Of a DNA stretch of 47,284 nt, positions 15,883-25,045 are shown piece after piece (within the stretch, counting starts at the first letter, position 1; every line of letters begins with the position of its first letter). Where the stretch lies: contig NZ_BAFE01000049.1 in assembly GCF_000247995.1 (NCBI RefSeq), positions 1 through 47,284 of the forward strand, read 5' to 3'. A program made the position numbers and the translations under genes. Origin of the DNA: Mobilicoccus pelagius NBRC 104925 (GTDB taxonomy: Bacteria > Actinomycetota > Actinomycetes > Actinomycetales > Dermatophilaceae). The notes under the pieces were generated by a model. The model ran no database searches, was not told the origin of the DNA, and saw only the letters and a program-made list of their open reading frames with translations.

Positions 15883-16875
15883 GTGAGCACCGTGCGTCTC
15901 TCCCTGCTCGATTTCGCCAGCAAGCACGACGGTCAGACGGCCGCCGAAGCCCTCGCCGCGTCGGTCGCCCTCGCCCAACGTGCCGAGGCGAGCGGCCGGT
16001 TCGAGCGCATCTGGTACACCGAACACCACAACATGCCCTCCATCGTCAGCTCGTCTCCGGCGGTGCTCATCGCGCACGTCGCGGCGAACACGTCGGCGAT
16101 CCGGCTCGGCGCAGGCGGCGTCATGTTGCCCAACCACTCCCCGCTCGTCATCGCCGAACAGTTCGGCACCCTCGCCGAGCTGCACCCCGGCCGGATCGAC
16201 CTCGGCCTCGGCCGCGCACCCGGCACCGACCAGGTCACGTGGCGTGCGTTGCGCCGCGACCCGCGCGCGTCCGACCAATTCCCCGAGGACGTCGAGGAGC
16301 TCCGCGGCTACCTCGCCGGCGAGAGCCTCGTCCACACGGTCGACGCCTACCCCGGCTCGGGCACGCGGGTGCCGCTCTACATCCTCGGGTCGTCGATGTT
16401 CGGCGCACGTCTCGCCGCCCGCCTCGGCCTGCCGTACTCCTTCGCGAGTCACTTCTCCCCCGCCGCGTTGCAGCCCGCCGTGGCCGCCTACCGGGCGGAG
16501 TACACGCCGTCGGAGGACTTCCCCACCCCGTACGTCATCGCCGGCGCCAACGCCGTCGCGGGCACGACGCTCGAGGACGCCCGCCGGCGCCACGAGACCG
16601 TGCTGCGCGGCCGCGTCACGAGCATGGTCAGGCAGAACCCGCAGTTCCGCGGACGCGAGCTGACCGAGGCCGACGTCGACGCACTGATGACGTCCCCGCT
16701 CGCCGACCAGGCGCGCACGATGCTCATGTACACGGCCGTGGGCACCACCGACGACCTGCGTACCTACCTCGAGGACTTCGCGCAGAAGGCGGATGCCGAC
16801 GAGATCATGGTCGCCCTCCACGGCTCGACGACCGAGGAGCAGATGACGACCCTCGACGCCCTCGCCGCCGTCTGA
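15883..16875 (+). CDS. LLM-class flavin-dependent oxidoreductase (MsnO8-like luciferase fold)
   Basis: 330 residues from GTG 15883 with a good ribosome binding site (GGAGGA, about 6 bp upstream). The luciferase-like TIM barrel is recognisable from [46 protein letters not shown] and [16 protein letters not shown]. The last is the hallmark of the MsnO8 subgroup of FMN or F420-dependent monooxygenases. The substrate is unknown. It stands alone between rmuC and a strong terminator, convergent with ispH. Confidence 0.9.
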   Translation: MSTVRLSLLDFASKHDGQTAAEALAASVALAQRAEASGRFERIWYTEHHNMPSIVSSSPAVLIAHVAANTSAIRLGAGGVMLPNHSPLVIAEQFGTLAELHPGRIDLGLGRAPGTDQVTWRALRRDPRASDQFPEDVEELRGYLAGESLVHTVDAYPGSGTRVPLYILGSSMFGARLAARLGLPYSFASHFSPAALQPAVAAYRAEYTPSEDFPTPYVIAGANAVAGTTLEDARRRHETVLRGRVTSMVRQNPQFRGRELTEADVDALMTSPLADQARTMLMYTAVGTTDDLRTYLEDFAQKADADEIMVALHGSTTEEQMTTLDALAAV

Positions 16876-16898
16876 CGACGGCCCACGACGCCACGAAC

Positions 16899-16940
16899 GA
16901 CACCGGCCCGTCACCCTCGAAGGGGTGACGGGCCGGTGTC
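16899..16940. terminator. Bidirectional hairpin terminator between the LLM oxidoreductase and ispH
   Basis: A perfect 18-bp stem, GACACCGGCCCGTCACCC (16899-16916) with its complement at 16923-16940, around a 6-nt TCGAAG loop. It sits 24 bp after the oxidoreductase stop and 13 bp from the ispH stop, so it can serve both. There is no T-tract. Confidence 0.85.
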
Positions 16941-16952
16941 GCGTATGGGGAC

Positions 16953-17969
16953 TCAGCGCAGCGAGGCGCCCGCGTCGGACTTGACCTTGCTGTCGAACGG
17001 GACGCCGCGGGCCTTGAGGTCCTTGCGCAGATCGGCGGGCAGCGCGAAGAGCAGGCTCTCCTCCGCGGCGACGACGGGCTCGACCGTGCCGTATCCCCGC
17101 TCGGCGAGGGAATCGAGGACGTCGTTGACGAGGATCTCCGGCACCGAGGCGCCGCTGCTCACGCCGACGGTGCTCACACCGTCGAACCAGGCGTCGTCGA
17201 TCTCGTCGGCGTAGTCGACGAGATGTCCCGCCTTGGCGCCGTGTTCGAGGGCGACCTCGACGAGCCGTACCGAGTTGGAGGAGTTGCGGGAGCCGACGAC
17301 GATCATGAGGTCGACCCGCGACGCCAAGGCCCGCACCGCACCCTGGCGGTTCTGGGTGGCGTAGCAGATGTCGTCGCTCGGCGGGTCCTGAAGGTGGGGG
17401 AACCGCTCCTTGAGGCGGCGCACCGTCTCCATCGTCTCGTCGACGCTCAACGTCGTCTGCGACAGCCAGACGACCTTCTCCGGGTCGCGCACCTCGACGT
17501 TGTCGACGTCGTCGGGGCCGTCGACGAGCGTGATGTGCTCGGGGGCCTCACCCGCCGTGCCGACGACCTCCTCGTGGCCCTCGTGGCCGATGAGGAGGAT
17601 GTCGTAGTCGTCGCCGGCGAACCGCTTGGCCTCGCGGTGCACCTTCGTGACGAGCGGGCACGTCGCGTCGATCGCGCGCAGCGACCGCTCCTGCGCCTCG
17701 TCGTGGACGGTGGGGGCCACGCCGTGCGCGGAGAAGACGACGGTGGCGCCCTCGGGCACCTCGTCGGTCTCCTCGACGAAGATCGCACCACGCCGTTCGA
17801 GCACGGCGACGACGTGCTTGTTGTGCACGATCTGCTTGCGCACGTACACGGGGGCGCCGTACACCTCGAGAGCCTTCTCCACGGTGACGACCGCCCGGTC
17901 GACGCCCGCGCAGTAGCCGCGCGGGGATGCCAGGAGCACTCGCTTGTCGTTCATCGTCTCGTCAGTCAC
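16953..17969 (-). CDS. ispH: 4-hydroxy-3-methylbut-2-enyl diphosphate reductase (IspH/LytB)
   Basis: 338 residues. It catalyses the last step of the MEP pathway, reducing HMBPP to IPP and DMAPP with a [4Fe-4S] cluster. The three cluster cysteines are visible in [11 protein letters not shown] (C20), [11 protein letters not shown] and [16 protein letters not shown]-contacting motifs [20 protein letters not shown] and [10 protein letters not shown] are present. The GTG at 17969 is used here; an ATG at 17954 ([10 protein letters not shown]) is an equally good start. It is divergent from xseA, a common actinobacterial arrangement. Confidence 0.96.
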   Translation of the reverse strand: MTDETMNDKRVLLASPRGYCAGVDRAVVTVEKALEVYGAPVYVRKQIVHNKHVVAVLERRGAIFVEETDEVPEGATVVFSAHGVAPTVHDEAQERSLRAIDATCPLVTKVHREAKRFAGDDYDILLIGHEGHEEVVGTAGEAPEHITLVDGPDDVDNVEVRDPEKVVWLSQTTLSVDETMETVRRLKERFPHLQDPPSDDICYATQNRQGAVRALASRVDLMIVVGSRNSSNSVRLVEVALEHGAKAGHLVDYADEIDDAWFDGVSTVGVSSGASVPEILVNDVLDSLAERGYGTVEPVVAAEESLLFALPADLRKDLKARGVPFDSKVKSDAGASLR

Positions 17970-18096
17970 GCCCCCATCCTAGAGACGCCGCCCGAACCTC
18001 GGCTGGATGCCGCCCCGCCCCGGCGCCCGCGGCGAATCCCCGGATCGGGTACGCCTCGTCGCCGCGGTCTCACCTCCGGCCCCACTGGAGATGCGC

Positions 18097-18112
18097 TGGC
18101 ATACTGGCGCAG
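18097..18112 (+). promoter_or_regulatory. Possible extended -10 promoter for leaderless xseA
   Basis: TGGCATACT (18097-18105) resembles an extended -10 (TGN then CATACT). The expected start of transcription, about 7 nt later, falls at or one base before the xseA GTG (18113), and no ribosome binding site is visible. This suggests a leaderless mRNA. No clear -35 is seen. Confidence 0.35.
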
Positions 18113-19354
18113 GTGAGCGAGCCCCTGCCCGCGAAGGCGGCCGAGACGACCGCCGAACGCCCCTGGCCGCTTCGGCTCCTCTCGATGAAGATCACCGACT
18201 ACGTCGACAGGATGTCGCCGGTGTGGATCGAGGGGCAGATCGTCCAGCTCAACCGGCGCCCCGGCTCCCGCACGTGCTTCGTCACCCTCCGCGACGCCGA
18301 CGTCGACATGTCGATGACGGTCACCGTGCCCACCGTCGTCCTCGACCGGATGCCGATCACCGAGGGCAGCCGCGTCGTCACCCACGCGAAGCCGGCGTTC
18401 TGGAGCAAGCGCGGCTCGATGCAGCTCGAGGCCCGCGACATGCGGCCCGTCGGTGAGGGCGAACTCCTCGCCCGCCTCGAACACCTCAAGCGCACGCTCG
18501 CCGCCGAAGGCCTCTTCGCGATGGATCGCAAGCGTCCCCTCCCGTTCCTCCCGCAACGCGTCGGACTCGTCTGCGGCCGCGCGAGCGCCGCGATGCGGGA
18601 CGTCCTCGAGGTCGCCCGCCGCCGCTGGCCCGCGGTCGAGTTCGAGGTGCGGGAGGTGCCCGTCCAGGGCGCCGACGCCGTCCTCGCCGTCACCCGCACG
18701 GTGCAGGAACTCGACGCGCTCCCCCACGTCGACGTCATCGTCGTCACCCGCGGTGGGGGCTCGTTCGAGGACCTTCTGCCGTTCAGCAACGAGTCCCTCG
18801 TCCGTGCTGTCGCGGAGACCCGCACACCCGTCGTCAGCGCGATCGGTCACGAGGTCGACACACCCCTGCTCGACTTCGTCGCCGACGTACGCGCATCGAC
18901 GCCGACGGACGCGGCGAAGCGCATCGTCCCCGACGTCGAGGTCGAACGCGCCGGCATCGCCCAGCTCGCGGGTCGCGCGCAGGGCGCCCTCGCCGGACGT
19001 ATCGCGGGCGAACGCCGGCACCTCGTCGTCCTGCGTTCACGCCCGGTGCTCACCGATCCCCACGCCACCCTCGCCCCGCACCGTGAGGCCCTCGCCCGCC
19101 ACCGCGACCGTGGCGAACGGGCCCTCACCCGCCGCCTCGACCGGGAGCGGGGCCGCATCGACGCGCTCGCCGGGCAGCTGCGGGCGCTGTCGCCGCAGGG
19201 GACGCTCGACCGGGGGTACGCGATCGTCCTGCACGCCGACGGACGCCTGGTCACCGACCGCGAGGACGTCGACGCCGACGAGATCCTCCGCGTCAAGGTC
19301 GCGCGAGGAGACTTCGGGGTCCGCCCCGTGACGAGAAGAGAGGCACGCTCATGA
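18113..19354 (+). CDS. xseA: Exodeoxyribonuclease VII large subunit
   Basis: About 413 residues from GTG 18113. An N-terminal OB-fold (residues about 30-130: VWIEGQIVQLNRR, RTCFVTLRDADVDMSM, PVGEGELLARLEHLKRTLAAEGLF) precedes the catalytic domain. The catalytic domain shows PFLPQRVGLVCGRASAAMRDV, VQGADAV, the family signature TRGGGSFEDLLPFSNE and SAIGHEVDTPL, followed by a long helical region that binds the small subunit. With XseB it degrades single-stranded DNA in both directions. Its stop overlaps the xseB ATG (19351-19354), implying coupled synthesis. The OB-fold is slightly atypical (VDMSMTVTVP), but all core motifs are present. Confidence 0.95.
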   Translation: MSEPLPAKAAETTAERPWPLRLLSMKITDYVDRMSPVWIEGQIVQLNRRPGSRTCFVTLRDADVDMSMTVTVPTVVLDRMPITEGSRVVTHAKPAFWSKRGSMQLEARDMRPVGEGELLARLEHLKRTLAAEGLFAMDRKRPLPFLPQRVGLVCGRASAAMRDVLEVARRRWPAVEFEVREVPVQGADAVLAVTRTVQELDALPHVDVIVVTRGGGSFEDLLPFSNESLVRAVAETRTPVVSAIGHEVDTPLLDFVADVRASTPTDAAKRIVPDVEVERAGIAQLAGRAQGALAGRIAGERRHLVVLRSRPVLTDPHATLAPHREALARHRDRGERALTRRLDRERGRIDALAGQLRALSPQGTLDRGYAIVLHADGRLVTDREDVDADEILRVKVARGDFGVRPVTRREARS

Positions 19355-19758
19355 CCGACGCCCAGGACGGCACCGACGCCGTCGAGACCACCGACGCCGC
19401 CGTCGTCGTCGACGCCACGGCGGAGGTCGTCGCCGAGGAGACCGACGTCGAGGAGACCGACGCCGACGACGTGATCTCGGAGGAGGCGCAGCCCAAGAAG
19501 GCCGGCCGGGCGAAGGGCGGTGCCCGACGCGGACGCACGACGCCGCAGCAGAGCGCCCGGCCCGACGTCTCGCACCTCTCCTACGAGGAGGCGCGCGACA
19601 AGCTCGTCGAGACCGTGTCGCGGCTCGAGTCCGGCCAGGCGGACCTCGAGGCGAGCGTGGCCCTGTGGGAACTCGGCGAGGCCCTCGCGGCCCACTGCAC
19701 CGCGGCCCTCGACCGGGCCGAGGCCCGACTCGATCGCGCCCGCGACGCGCAGGACTGA
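19351..19758 (+). CDS. xseB: Exodeoxyribonuclease VII small subunit with acidic N-terminal extension
   Basis: 135 residues. The conserved XseB helical hairpin occupies about residues 73-135 (LSYEEARDKLVETVSRLESG, LEASVALWELGEALAAHC, ALDRAEARLDRA). The first about 70 residues are an unusual extension: an Asp/Glu/Val/Thr/Ala-rich acidic stretch, then a short basic patch (KKAGRAKGGARRGRTT). Most XseB proteins are about 60-85 residues long. The ATG at 19351 overlaps the xseA stop, and later in-frame starts lack this coupling, so the extension is probably translated. Its function is unknown. Confidence 0.9.
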   Translation: MTDAQDGTDAVETTDAAVVVDATAEVVAEETDVEETDADDVISEEAQPKKAGRAKGGARRGRTTPQQSARPDVSHLSYEEARDKLVETVSRLESGQADLEASVALWELGEALAAHCTAALDRAEARLDRARDAQD

Positions 19759-19792
19759 CCCGAGGAGCGGCGGCGGGTGACTCGCCCGGCGG

Positions 19793-19816
19793 TGACGGCG
19801 GAAGACCTTCCCGTCA
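19793..19816. terminator. Possible hairpin terminator between xseB and the DUF4245 gene
   Basis: TGACGG-cg-GAAG pairs with CTTCCCGTCA around a 2-nt centre, with a small bulge. It overlaps the stop of the convergent DUF4245 gene. Weak; position is the main support. Confidence 0.35.
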
Positions 19817-20482
19817 GCGGCGGTACGGCTGGAGCGAACCCGCGACGGATTCGAGCGTCGCGTAGTCGGCGAGGCCCGAGACGACCGTCGTCATGTCGTC
19901 CTTCTTGCCGAGCAGCCCCCGACGGGCGGGGTCGCCACCGGTCGTGAACCGCGTCCACGTCTCCCCACCGACGGTGCTCGTGCCGTCCTCGCGGCCGTTG
20001 GAGAGGGCGTCCTCACGCCACGTCTGCGCGGCCGCGGCCGGGGTGTCGGCCGGGATCTGCTGGACGGCGACGAAGGCCTTGTCGTCGTCGGTGCGCGTGT
20101 AACCGGCGTACCAGCTCGTCGGTTCGCTGCCGCGACGCACGCTCGTCGCCTTCCACGGCTTGCCGGGCTCGCCGAGCTGCGGGATCCACACGGTCGTGCC
20201 GGACTCCTCGGCGAGCTGACGCGCGACGGGCGTGACGTCGACGGGCGGCTGTGTCACGGAGTCCGGGCGCGGCACGATCGCGAAAATGACGAAGAGCAGC
20301 GCCCCCACGGCCGCCGTCGAGAGCAGGAGGCTGCGCCAGTTGCCGCGTCCACGGGGACGCGCGGCCGGAGCCTGGCCGGCTGCCGTCGCCCCGTGGCCGG
20401 TGGTCGCACCGTGACCCGCGGGGCCCGACCCGTCGTTCGGGGGGCCGGCGGGCGTCGGGGAGGAGGGGGCGGCAGACGTCAT
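19814..20482 (-). CDS. DUF4245 family membrane-anchored protein
   Basis: 222 residues from ATG 20482 (an ATG at 20491 adds three residues). A Pro/Gly/Ala-rich cytoplasmic N-terminus of about 45 residues precedes one transmembrane helix (LLLSTAAVGALLFVIFAIVP). An extracytoplasmic domain follows with ARQLAEESGTTVWIPQLGEP, WKATSVRRGSE, WYAGYTRTDDDKAFVAVQQ and TWTRFTTGGDPARRGLL. This order matches DUF4245, a family often found near xseA/xseB and class II fructose bisphosphatase genes in actinobacteria. No enzymatic motif is seen and the function is unknown. Confidence 0.85.
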   Translation of the reverse strand: MTSAAPSSPTPAGPPNDGSGPAGHGATTGHGATAAGQAPAARPRGRGNWRSLLLSTAAVGALLFVIFAIVPRPDSVTQPPVDVTPVARQLAEESGTTVWIPQLGEPGKPWKATSVRRGSEPTSWYAGYTRTDDDKAFVAVQQIPADTPAAAAQTWREDALSNGREDGTSTVGGETWTRFTTGGDPARRGLLGKKDDMTTVVSGLADYATLESVAGSLQPYRR

Positions 20483-20598
20483 GGCGCCCATTCTGGCCCA
20501 TTGCCGCCGTCGATCCCGACGACGGCTGCCGCGGGCCGATGCCCCGCCCTCCCCGTCGCCCACCGCCCGTCTCGCCGACGAGAATGCGCGTCACGCCG

Positions 20599-21684
20599 TC
20601 ACGCGGTCGCGACGCCGTCGAGGGCGGCGGAAAGGTCGCGCCACAGGTCCTCGACGTCCTCGATCCCCACCGACAGTCGGAGCAGGCCCTCGGGGACGAT
20701 GTCGGGCTCCGAGGGGTACCGGCGGCGGCGTTCGATCTGTGACTCGACGCCGCCGAGGCTCGTCGAGTGGACCCAGAGCCGCGTCGCGGTGCAGACGCGT
20801 TCGGCGAACTCCGCTCCCCCGCGGACGTCGACGGCGAGCATCGCGCCGGAGCCGGGGTAGCGCACCCGCTCGATCGCGGGGTGCTCCCCGAGGCGCGAGG
20901 CGAGGACGGCGGCAGTCGTCGACGCGCGTTCGACCCGGAGCGCGAGGGTCCGCAGCCCCCGGAGCGCGAGCCACACCTCCATCGGCCCGGGCACGGCACC
21001 GTGGAGGTGGCGGTGATGGTGGAACGCGTCGTACAGGCCGCGACCGCGTTCGTCGTCCCCGGTGACGAGGATCCCGAGGACGACGTCGCTGTGCCCGGCG
21101 AGGTACTTCGTCGCCGAGTGGAGGACGACGTCGGCACCCATCGTCAGGGGGCGGGCGAGGATCGGGGTGGGGAAGGTGTTGTCGACGACGCTCGTCGCGC
21201 CTGCAGCGCGCGCCGCCGCGAGGAGACGGGGCAGGTCGGCGACCTCCATGAGCGGGTTGCCCGGGGACTCGAGCCAGACGAGGTCGGCCCCGACGAGGGC
21301 CTCCTCGACGGCTGCGACGTCGGTGAGGTCGACCTCCCGCAGCGCGATCCGCCCGTCCGCCGACGCCTCGCGGAGCAGGCCGAGGACGCCCATGTAGGCG
21401 CTGCGCGGGGCGACGACGACGCCACCCGCCGGCACCGTCGCGAGTACGGCCGAGGCCGCCGCCATCCCCGAGGAGAGGACGAGCGCCCGCCCCTCCTCGA
21501 GCGCCCCCACCGCCTCCTCGAACGGCGCGAACGCCGGGCTCGACTCACGGGCGTACGTGTGCTCCCCACCGTGCGCGAACGTCGAGGTGAGGACGACCGG
21601 GGGATTCACGGGCTCCCCCGGCGCGTGCGGCCGCCCGGCATGGACGCAGTGGGTGGCGGGGGCGAGAGGATCCGGCGTCGTCAT
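20599..21684 (-). CDS. PLP-dependent trans-sulfuration enzyme (cystathionine gamma-lyase/synthase family)
   Basis: 361 residues of the Cys/Met metabolism PLP enzyme family. The PLP lysine is K193 in HSATKYLAGHSD, D168 in VVDNT pairs with the pyridine nitrogen, and SSGMAAAS forms the phosphate-binding loop. The C-terminal STSLGGVESQIERR and LRLSVGIEDVEDL are typical. The N-terminus (ATHCVHAGRPH) and NPPVVLTSTFAHGG fit actinobacterial cystathionine gamma-synthase/lyase-like proteins. Sequence motifs do not separate gamma-synthase from gamma-lyase here, so no symbol is given. It lies alone between DUF4245 and the sugar transporter, with its own start region. Confidence 0.88.
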   Translation of the reverse strand: MTTPDPLAPATHCVHAGRPHAPGEPVNPPVVLTSTFAHGGEHTYARESSPAFAPFEEAVGALEEGRALVLSSGMAAASAVLATVPAGGVVVAPRSAYMGVLGLLREASADGRIALREVDLTDVAAVEEALVGADLVWLESPGNPLMEVADLPRLLAAARAAGATSVVDNTFPTPILARPLTMGADVVLHSATKYLAGHSDVVLGILVTGDDERGRGLYDAFHHHRHLHGAVPGPMEVWLALRGLRTLALRVERASTTAAVLASRLGEHPAIERVRYPGSGAMLAVDVRGGAEFAERVCTATRLWVHSTSLGGVESQIERRRRYPSEPDIVPEGLLRLSVGIEDVEDLWRDLSAALDGVATA

Positions 21685-21800
21685 GCCGTCATCCTCCCCC
21701 GCGCCCGGACCTCACCGGCAGAACGCTCCGTCGACACGGCCCTGCGCGACCGGGAACCACGAGGCACGAGCGGGACGGCCTGAGAAGGGCCAGGAACGAC

Positions 21801-21836
21801 GGACGGGGCCCCTCGCGATGGCGAGGAGCCCCGTCC
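21801..21836 (-). terminator. Hairpin terminator of the ABC transporter operon
   Basis: GGACGGGGCCCCTCGC and GCGAGGAGCCCCGTCC form a 16-bp stem with one mismatch around a GATG tetraloop. It ends 16 bp beyond the stop of the ATP-binding subunit gene (21853). No T-tract. Confidence 0.8.
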
Positions 21837-21852
21837 GGGGTGGTGCGCCTGG

Positions 21853-23175
21853 TCAGGCGCGGGTCGCGCCGTGGCCGCTGGAGCGGTCGGTTGTCGCGGC
21901 ACCGCCGTCGACGCCGCCCTGGCGGGTGTCGAGACCCTCGCGCTCGCGAGCCCGCTGGAGGGCGCGGTGGCGGTCCTCCTCGGACTCGCGCGCGATCTGC
22001 GCCGCGCGCTCGTCGTCGCGGGTGAGGCAGTCACCCGTCTCCGGGTCGAAGACGTGCATCGCCGCCGGGTCGAAGTACAGCTGCGCCTCGTCACCCTCAC
22101 GGATGCGCGAACGACCGTCGAGGTTGACGACCATCTGCGTGCGCATACCCTCGCCGTCGAGCTCACGGTCGAGCTCGTCGAGCTTGTGCTGCACGGCCTC
22201 GTCGGCCTGGTACGGGATGTAGGCGTACTGCTCGTTGCCGAGCCACTCCGTCTGGTCGACGGGCGCCCGGAACGAGACGGCACCCTGCGCCTGGGCGTCC
22301 CCGAGGGAGGCGTCCTTGAGGTGCTCGGGCCGGATACCGACGATGACGAGTTCCTTGCCCGCGACCTGCTCGGCGAGACGACCCGAGACGGGCACGTCGA
22401 CGAACGGTAGCGAGAGGACGTTGCCGTTGACGCGGGCGGGGAGGAAGTTCATCGGCGGCGTGCCGATGAAGCCGGCGACGAAGAGGTTGACGGGCTGTTC
22501 GTACAGCTCCCGCGGGCTCGCCACCTGCTGGAGGATGCCCTTCTTGAGCACGGCGACGCGGTCGCCGAGGGTCATCGCCTCGGTCTGGTCGTGCGTCACG
22601 TAGACCGTCGTGATGCCCATGCGGCGCTGCATGCGCGCGATCTCCGTGCGCATCTGTCCGCGGAGCTTGGCGTCGAGGTTCGACAGCGGCTCGTCGAAGA
22701 GGAACGCGTCCGCGTCACGGACGATCGCACGACCCATCGCGACACGCTGCCGTTGACCACCGGAGAGGTTGCCGGGCTTGCGCTCGAGGTGCTCGTCGAG
22801 CTCGAGCATCGAGCTCGCCGCCTGCACCTTGCCGCGGATCTCCTCCTCGCTGTGCTTGCCCTTCTCGAGGCGCAGCGGGAACGCGATGTTCTCGAAGACC
22901 GTGAGGTGGGGGTAGAGGGCGTAGTTCTGGAAGACCATGGCGAGGTTGCGGTCGCGAGGCGCGAGGTCGTTGACCATGCGCCCGTCGATGAGCATCTCGC
23001 CCGAGGTGATGTCCTCGAGGCCGACGATCATGCGCAGCAGCGTCGACTTACCGCAGCCGGACGGGCCGACGAAGATCATGAACTCTCCGTCGGCGATGTC
23101 GAGGCTGACGTCGTTCACCGCGGGAAAGCCGTCACCGTACTTCTTGACGATGTTCTGGAGCTGGATCTGGGACAT
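21853..23175 (-). CDS. sugC: ABC importer ATP-binding protein (SugC/MsmK/UgpC type)
   Basis: 440 residues. Walker A is GPSGCGKST (37-45), the Q-loop lies near VFQNYALYP, the signature is LSGGQ (137-141), Walker B is FLFDEP (158-163), and the switch His is in YVTHDQTEA. A C-terminal MalK-like TOBE regulatory region follows (GIRPEHL, VNLDGRSRIREGDEAQLYFDP, HVFDPETGDCL). The last about 55 residues are charged and low-complexity, longer than usual. It drives the two permeases encoded immediately upstream. The symbol is by analogy with the mycobacterial LpqY-SugABC trehalose importer. ATPases of this family can serve more than one transporter. Confidence 0.88.
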   Translation of the reverse strand: MSQIQLQNIVKKYGDGFPAVNDVSLDIADGEFMIFVGPSGCGKSTLLRMIVGLEDITSGEMLIDGRMVNDLAPRDRNLAMVFQNYALYPHLTVFENIAFPLRLEKGKHSEEEIRGKVQAASSMLELDEHLERKPGNLSGGQRQRVAMGRAIVRDADAFLFDEPLSNLDAKLRGQMRTEIARMQRRMGITTVYVTHDQTEAMTLGDRVAVLKKGILQQVASPRELYEQPVNLFVAGFIGTPPMNFLPARVNGNVLSLPFVDVPVSGRLAEQVAGKELVIVGIRPEHLKDASLGDAQAQGAVSFRAPVDQTEWLGNEQYAYIPYQADEAVQHKLDELDRELDGEGMRTQMVVNLDGRSRIREGDEAQLYFDPAAMHVFDPETGDCLTRDDERAAQIARESEEDRHRALQRAREREGLDTRQGGVDGGAATTDRSSGHGATRA

Positions 23176-23217
23176 GGGGTGAGGTGACTCCTTGTCGAGA
23201 GTGCGACGGTCGGGGCG

Positions 23218-24084
23218 TCAGCCCTTGACCGCACCCGAGGTGAGGCCGGACACGATGCGCTGCTGGAAGAGCAGCACGAGGATGACGACCGGGATCGTCA
23301 CGATGACGGCCGCGGCAGAGATCGCCCCGAAGGGCTGCTCGAACTGCGAAGCGCCGGTGAAGAACGCGAGCGCGGCCGGCACGGTGCGCGCCTTGTCGCT
23401 CGTGAGGGAGATCGCGAAGACGAAGTCGTTCCACGCGGTGAAGAACGTGATGATCGCGGTGGTGAAGACGCCCGGGCTCGCGAGCGGGACGATGACCTTG
23501 CGGAAGGCCTGCCAGCTCGTCGCACCGTCGACCTGCGCCGCCTGCTCCATCTCCCACGGGATCTGCTGGAAGAACGCCGAGAGCGTCCAGATGGCCAGCG
23601 GAAGCGTGAGGGAGAGGTAGGGGATGATGAGGCCGAGCTGCGTGTCGAACAGCCCGATCTTGCTCCACACGTCGAACAGCGGCGTGACGAGCGAGATGAC
23701 GGGGAAGAACGACACCGCGAGGGCGGTGACGAGGATGAGCTTCTTGCCCGGGAAGTCCAGACGGGCGATTGCGTACGCGCAGAACGTCGCGAGGATCACC
23801 GAGATGACCGTGGCGACGAGGCAGACGACGAGCGAGTTGACGAGAGCCGGGACGAACAGGTCGCTCGCTCCCCCCGTGAGGATGAGCCGGTAGTTGTCGA
23901 ACGACATCTGATCCGGCCGCGGGAAGAAGTTGCCGAACACGTTGAGGTCGGGGTCGATCTGCGCCGCGGGCTTCTTGATGGAGAGCGAGAAGATCCACAG
24001 CAGCGGGATGATCGTGAAGACGATGACGAACAGGGAGGCGATCCCCATGAACGTCGCCGAGGAGTCCTTCTGATTGCGTGCCAT
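23218..24084 (-). CDS. sugB: ABC sugar importer permease (SugB/MalG type)
   Basis: 288 residues with six predicted membrane segments, beginning FMGIASLFVIVFTIIPLLWIF. The EAA loop that contacts the ATPase is EQAAQVDGATSWQAFRKVIVPLA. The C-terminal helix is AAAVIVTIPVVILVLLFQQRI, ending GLTSGAVKG, typical of MalG-type permeases. The ATG at 24084 lies 7 bp after the partner permease gene; the ATPase gene follows 42 bp later. The pairing with a lipoprotein resembling LpqY suggests trehalose as substrate. That is inference. Confidence 0.87.
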   Translation of the reverse strand: MARNQKDSSATFMGIASLFVIVFTIIPLLWIFSLSIKKPAAQIDPDLNVFGNFFPRPDQMSFDNYRLILTGGASDLFVPALVNSLVVCLVATVISVILATFCAYAIARLDFPGKKLILVTALAVSFFPVISLVTPLFDVWSKIGLFDTQLGLIIPYLSLTLPLAIWTLSAFFQQIPWEMEQAAQVDGATSWQAFRKVIVPLASPGVFTTAIITFFTAWNDFVFAISLTSDKARTVPAALAFFTGASQFEQPFGAISAAAVIVTIPVVILVLLFQQRIVSGLTSGAVKG

Positions 24085-24091
24085 TCGCGGC

Positions 24092-25045
24092 TCAGCCCCT
24101 TCCGCCGGTGAGGTCGACCTTGAACCCGCGCACGAAGATCGCCGCGATGAGCAGGACCGAGAGGAACAGGAGCACCGAGATCGCCGAACCCATGCCGATC
24201 TCGACGCGGTTGATCGTCTGGTCGTAGGCGAGCAGCGAGAACGTCGTCGTGCCCTGCGCGCCCTGGGTCATGATGAAGACGTTGTCGAAGATGCGGAACG
24301 CGTCGAGTGTGCGGAACAGCACGGCGACCATGATCGCGGCCTTCATGTTGGGCAGGATCACCTTGAACAGGCGCTGCCAGAACGTCGCGCCGTCGACCTT
24401 GGCGGCCTCCTCCATCGCGCCGTCGATCTGGGCGAGACCGGAGAGGAGGAGGAGCGACATGAACGGCGTCGTCTTCCAGATCTCCGAGGCGCAGATGACG
24501 AACATCGCGCTCCACCAGTGCCCGAACCAGTTGAAGTCGAGCGGCCATCCGAAGACACCGAGCCAGTGGTTGATGAACCCGGTGCTCGCCTGGAACCCGT
24601 AGAACCACGCGAACGCGGAGACGACGGTGATGATCGAGTAGGGGATGAGCACGATCGTGCGCAGCGCCTTGCGCGGCCACACGACGCGGTTCATGAGCAT
24701 CGCGAGCCCGAAACCGATGACGAGCTCGACGACGACGGTGACGACCGTGATGAACAGGGTGTTGCCGACGGCATTCCAGAACAGGGAGTCCGAGAGGATC
24801 GTCGCGTAGTTGCCGAGTCCGACGAACTTGCGTGCGCCCGGGTCGGTGAGGCGGTAGCTGAAGAAGCTGTTCCAGATCGCCTGGAGGATCGGGTAGGCGG
24901 TGACGAGCACCATGACGAGGAATGCGGGCCCGGCGAGCTTCCAGCCGAGCGAGCGTTCTCCCCTGGCGCGGTCGGAGATCCCGGCCTTGCGCGGCGTGGC
25001 CGCGTCGCGGGGGTTCTCCGTGGGTGCGGTGGCGACGGTACTCAC
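24092..25045 (-). CDS. sugA: ABC sugar importer permease (SugA/MalF type)
   Basis: 317 residues. A charged cytoplasmic N-terminus of about 35 residues precedes six membrane segments, starting LAGPAFLVMVLVTAYPILQAIW. The EAA motif is EEAAKVDGATFWQRLFKVILP. FVGLGNYATIL and NNVFIMT-like DNVFIMTQGAQGTTT are typical of MalF/SugA permeases. The GTG at 25045 overlaps the stop of the binding-protein gene as GTGA, so the subunits are co-translated. With the MalG-type partner it forms the membrane channel. Confidence 0.87.
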   Translation of the reverse strand: MSTVATAPTENPRDAATPRKAGISDRARGERSLGWKLAGPAFLVMVLVTAYPILQAIWNSFFSYRLTDPGARKFVGLGNYATILSDSLFWNAVGNTLFITVVTVVVELVIGFGLAMLMNRVVWPRKALRTIVLIPYSIITVVSAFAWFYGFQASTGFINHWLGVFGWPLDFNWFGHWWSAMFVICASEIWKTTPFMSLLLLSGLAQIDGAMEEAAKVDGATFWQRLFKVILPNMKAAIMVAVLFRTLDAFRIFDNVFIMTQGAQGTTTFSLLAYDQTINRVEIGMGSAISVLLFLSVLLIAAIFVRGFKVDLTGGRG

